Part shown: positions 63,665-64,000 of the stretch, piece after piece | Layout of the letters: the number at the start of each line of letters is the position of its first letter | Position numbering within the stretch: the first letter of the stretch is position 1 | NCBI GenBank assembly: GCA_030373145.1 | Contig: JAUCZK010000001.1 | Coordinates: forward strand, 186,001 to 250,000 | Origin: Cyanobium sp. CZS48M | GTDB taxonomy: Bacteria; Cyanobacteriota; Cyanobacteriia; PCC-6307; Cyanobiaceae | Direction: 5' to 3' | DNA length: 64,000 bases | Made by a program: the position numbers and the translations under genes | The notes under the pieces: generated by a model | Seen by the model: only the letters and a program-made list of their open reading frames with translations | Told to the model about the DNA's origin: nothing | The model's database searches: none

Positions 63665-64000
63665 TTCCCCCCCCACCATCAGCTCGGCCACCACGATCCT
63701 GCTGATCGACGATGACCGGATTCTGCAGCACATTCTCAGCGGCCTTCTCAAGGCACAGGGATGCCAGGTGCTGATGGCCGCTGATGGTTCCACCGGGCTG
63801 GAGCTGGCCCGTCGCCACAGGCCCCAGCTGGTGCTCTGCGACTGGAGCATGGCCGGCATGGATGGTCTGGAAGTCTGCCGACGGTTCAAGCAGGACCCGC
63901 ATCTGGCGGCGATCTATTTCATCCTGCTCACCTCACGCTCATCGCTCATAGAGCGTGTCGAAGGCCTTGATGCAGGCGCCGATGACTTCCTCTCAAAGCC
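63654..64000 (+). CDS. Response regulator, receiver domain (cut by window end)
   Basis: Only the first 115 residues lie in the window. The start is a GTG at 63654 overlapping the Hpt gene by 11 bp. It opens MNSDSPPTISSATTILLIDDDRILQHILSGLL, with acidic residues 19-21, the phosphoacceptor Asp63 in LVLCDWSMAGMDG, and the conserved DDFLSKP at the end. The output domain is outside. It could be a diguanylate cyclase or, with the RsbW-like partner nearby, a PP2C phosphatase; this cannot be seen. Confidence 0.9.
   Translation, partial: MNSDSPPTISSATTILLIDDDRILQHILSGLLKAQGCQVLMAADGSTGLELARRHRPQLVLCDWSMAGMDGLEVCRRFKQDPHLAAIYFILLTSRSSLIERVEGLDAGADDFLSK

Overview
The window is high-GC DNA from a unicellular picocyanobacterium, most likely of the Cyanobium/Synechococcus group. 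This is inferred from gene content, not from a database search. Pointers are the allophycocyanin-B gene apcD, pxcA, a psb32-like TPM gene, a CCB2/CCB4-type cytochrome b6 assembly gene, a DUF3370 gene, B12-dependent methionine synthase next to cobN and ilvE, and scattered GCGATCGC (HIP1) octamers, for example at 5573, 19925, 24953, 47243, 50092, 54855 and 58855. Genes are dense, many starts overlap the previous stop by 1-4 bases, and GTG or TTG starts are common.

Bases 1-14200 hold cobN (partial), ilvE, metH, two small conserved genes, a DUF2237 gene facing an SDR gene across a shared hairpin, gpsA, phzF-like, spoIID-like, an ATP adenylyltransferase-like gene, a group 3 sigma factor, a small antisense-side gene and a DUF3370 secreted protein. 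Bases 14200-16400 hold an unusual J-domain protein and a 1.1 kb gene-free tract carrying several kinds of repeats. Bases 16400-38000 are mostly housekeeping: apcD, 23S/tRNA uracil methyltransferase, pheT, rpmG-rpsR-RNase II, an FAD oxidoreductase, metG, lptC-like, CCB, psb32-like, pxcA, cobU, trmL, an M23 peptidase, tRNA-Met, ahpC, purQ-purS, and hupE-cobW behind a cobalamin riboswitch. Bases 38000-49100 hold a pentapeptide protein, upp, aroA, an MnmC-like gene, glmU, murF, glgA, an L,D-transpeptidase and a GAF/degenerate-GGDEF protein.

Bases 49075-61151 are an exopolysaccharide locus built as two divergent operons around a 330 bp control region. The leftward operon runs from a pyruvyl transferase-like gene through a GT4, a Wzx-like flippase, two GT2s, a PssD/PssE pair, an initiating sugar transferase fused at its N-terminus to a STAS (anti-sigma antagonist) domain, and an RsbW-like ATP-binding kinase. 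The rightward operon encodes a Wza-like export protein, a Wzz-like chain-length protein and a Wzy/ligase-like membrane protein. It is followed by a phosphorelay: PAS protein, hybrid histidine kinase, Hpt protein and a response regulator cut by the window end.

The most interesting feature is this pairing of a STAS-sugar transferase fusion with an RsbW-like kinase, translationally coupled inside the polysaccharide operon. It suggests that partner switching directly controls the first committed step of capsule or exopolysaccharide synthesis. A second theme is cobalamin: cobN, metH, cobU, cobW and a riboswitch-controlled HupE transporter all lie in the window. I saw no insertion sequence, prophage, CRISPR array or rRNA gene.
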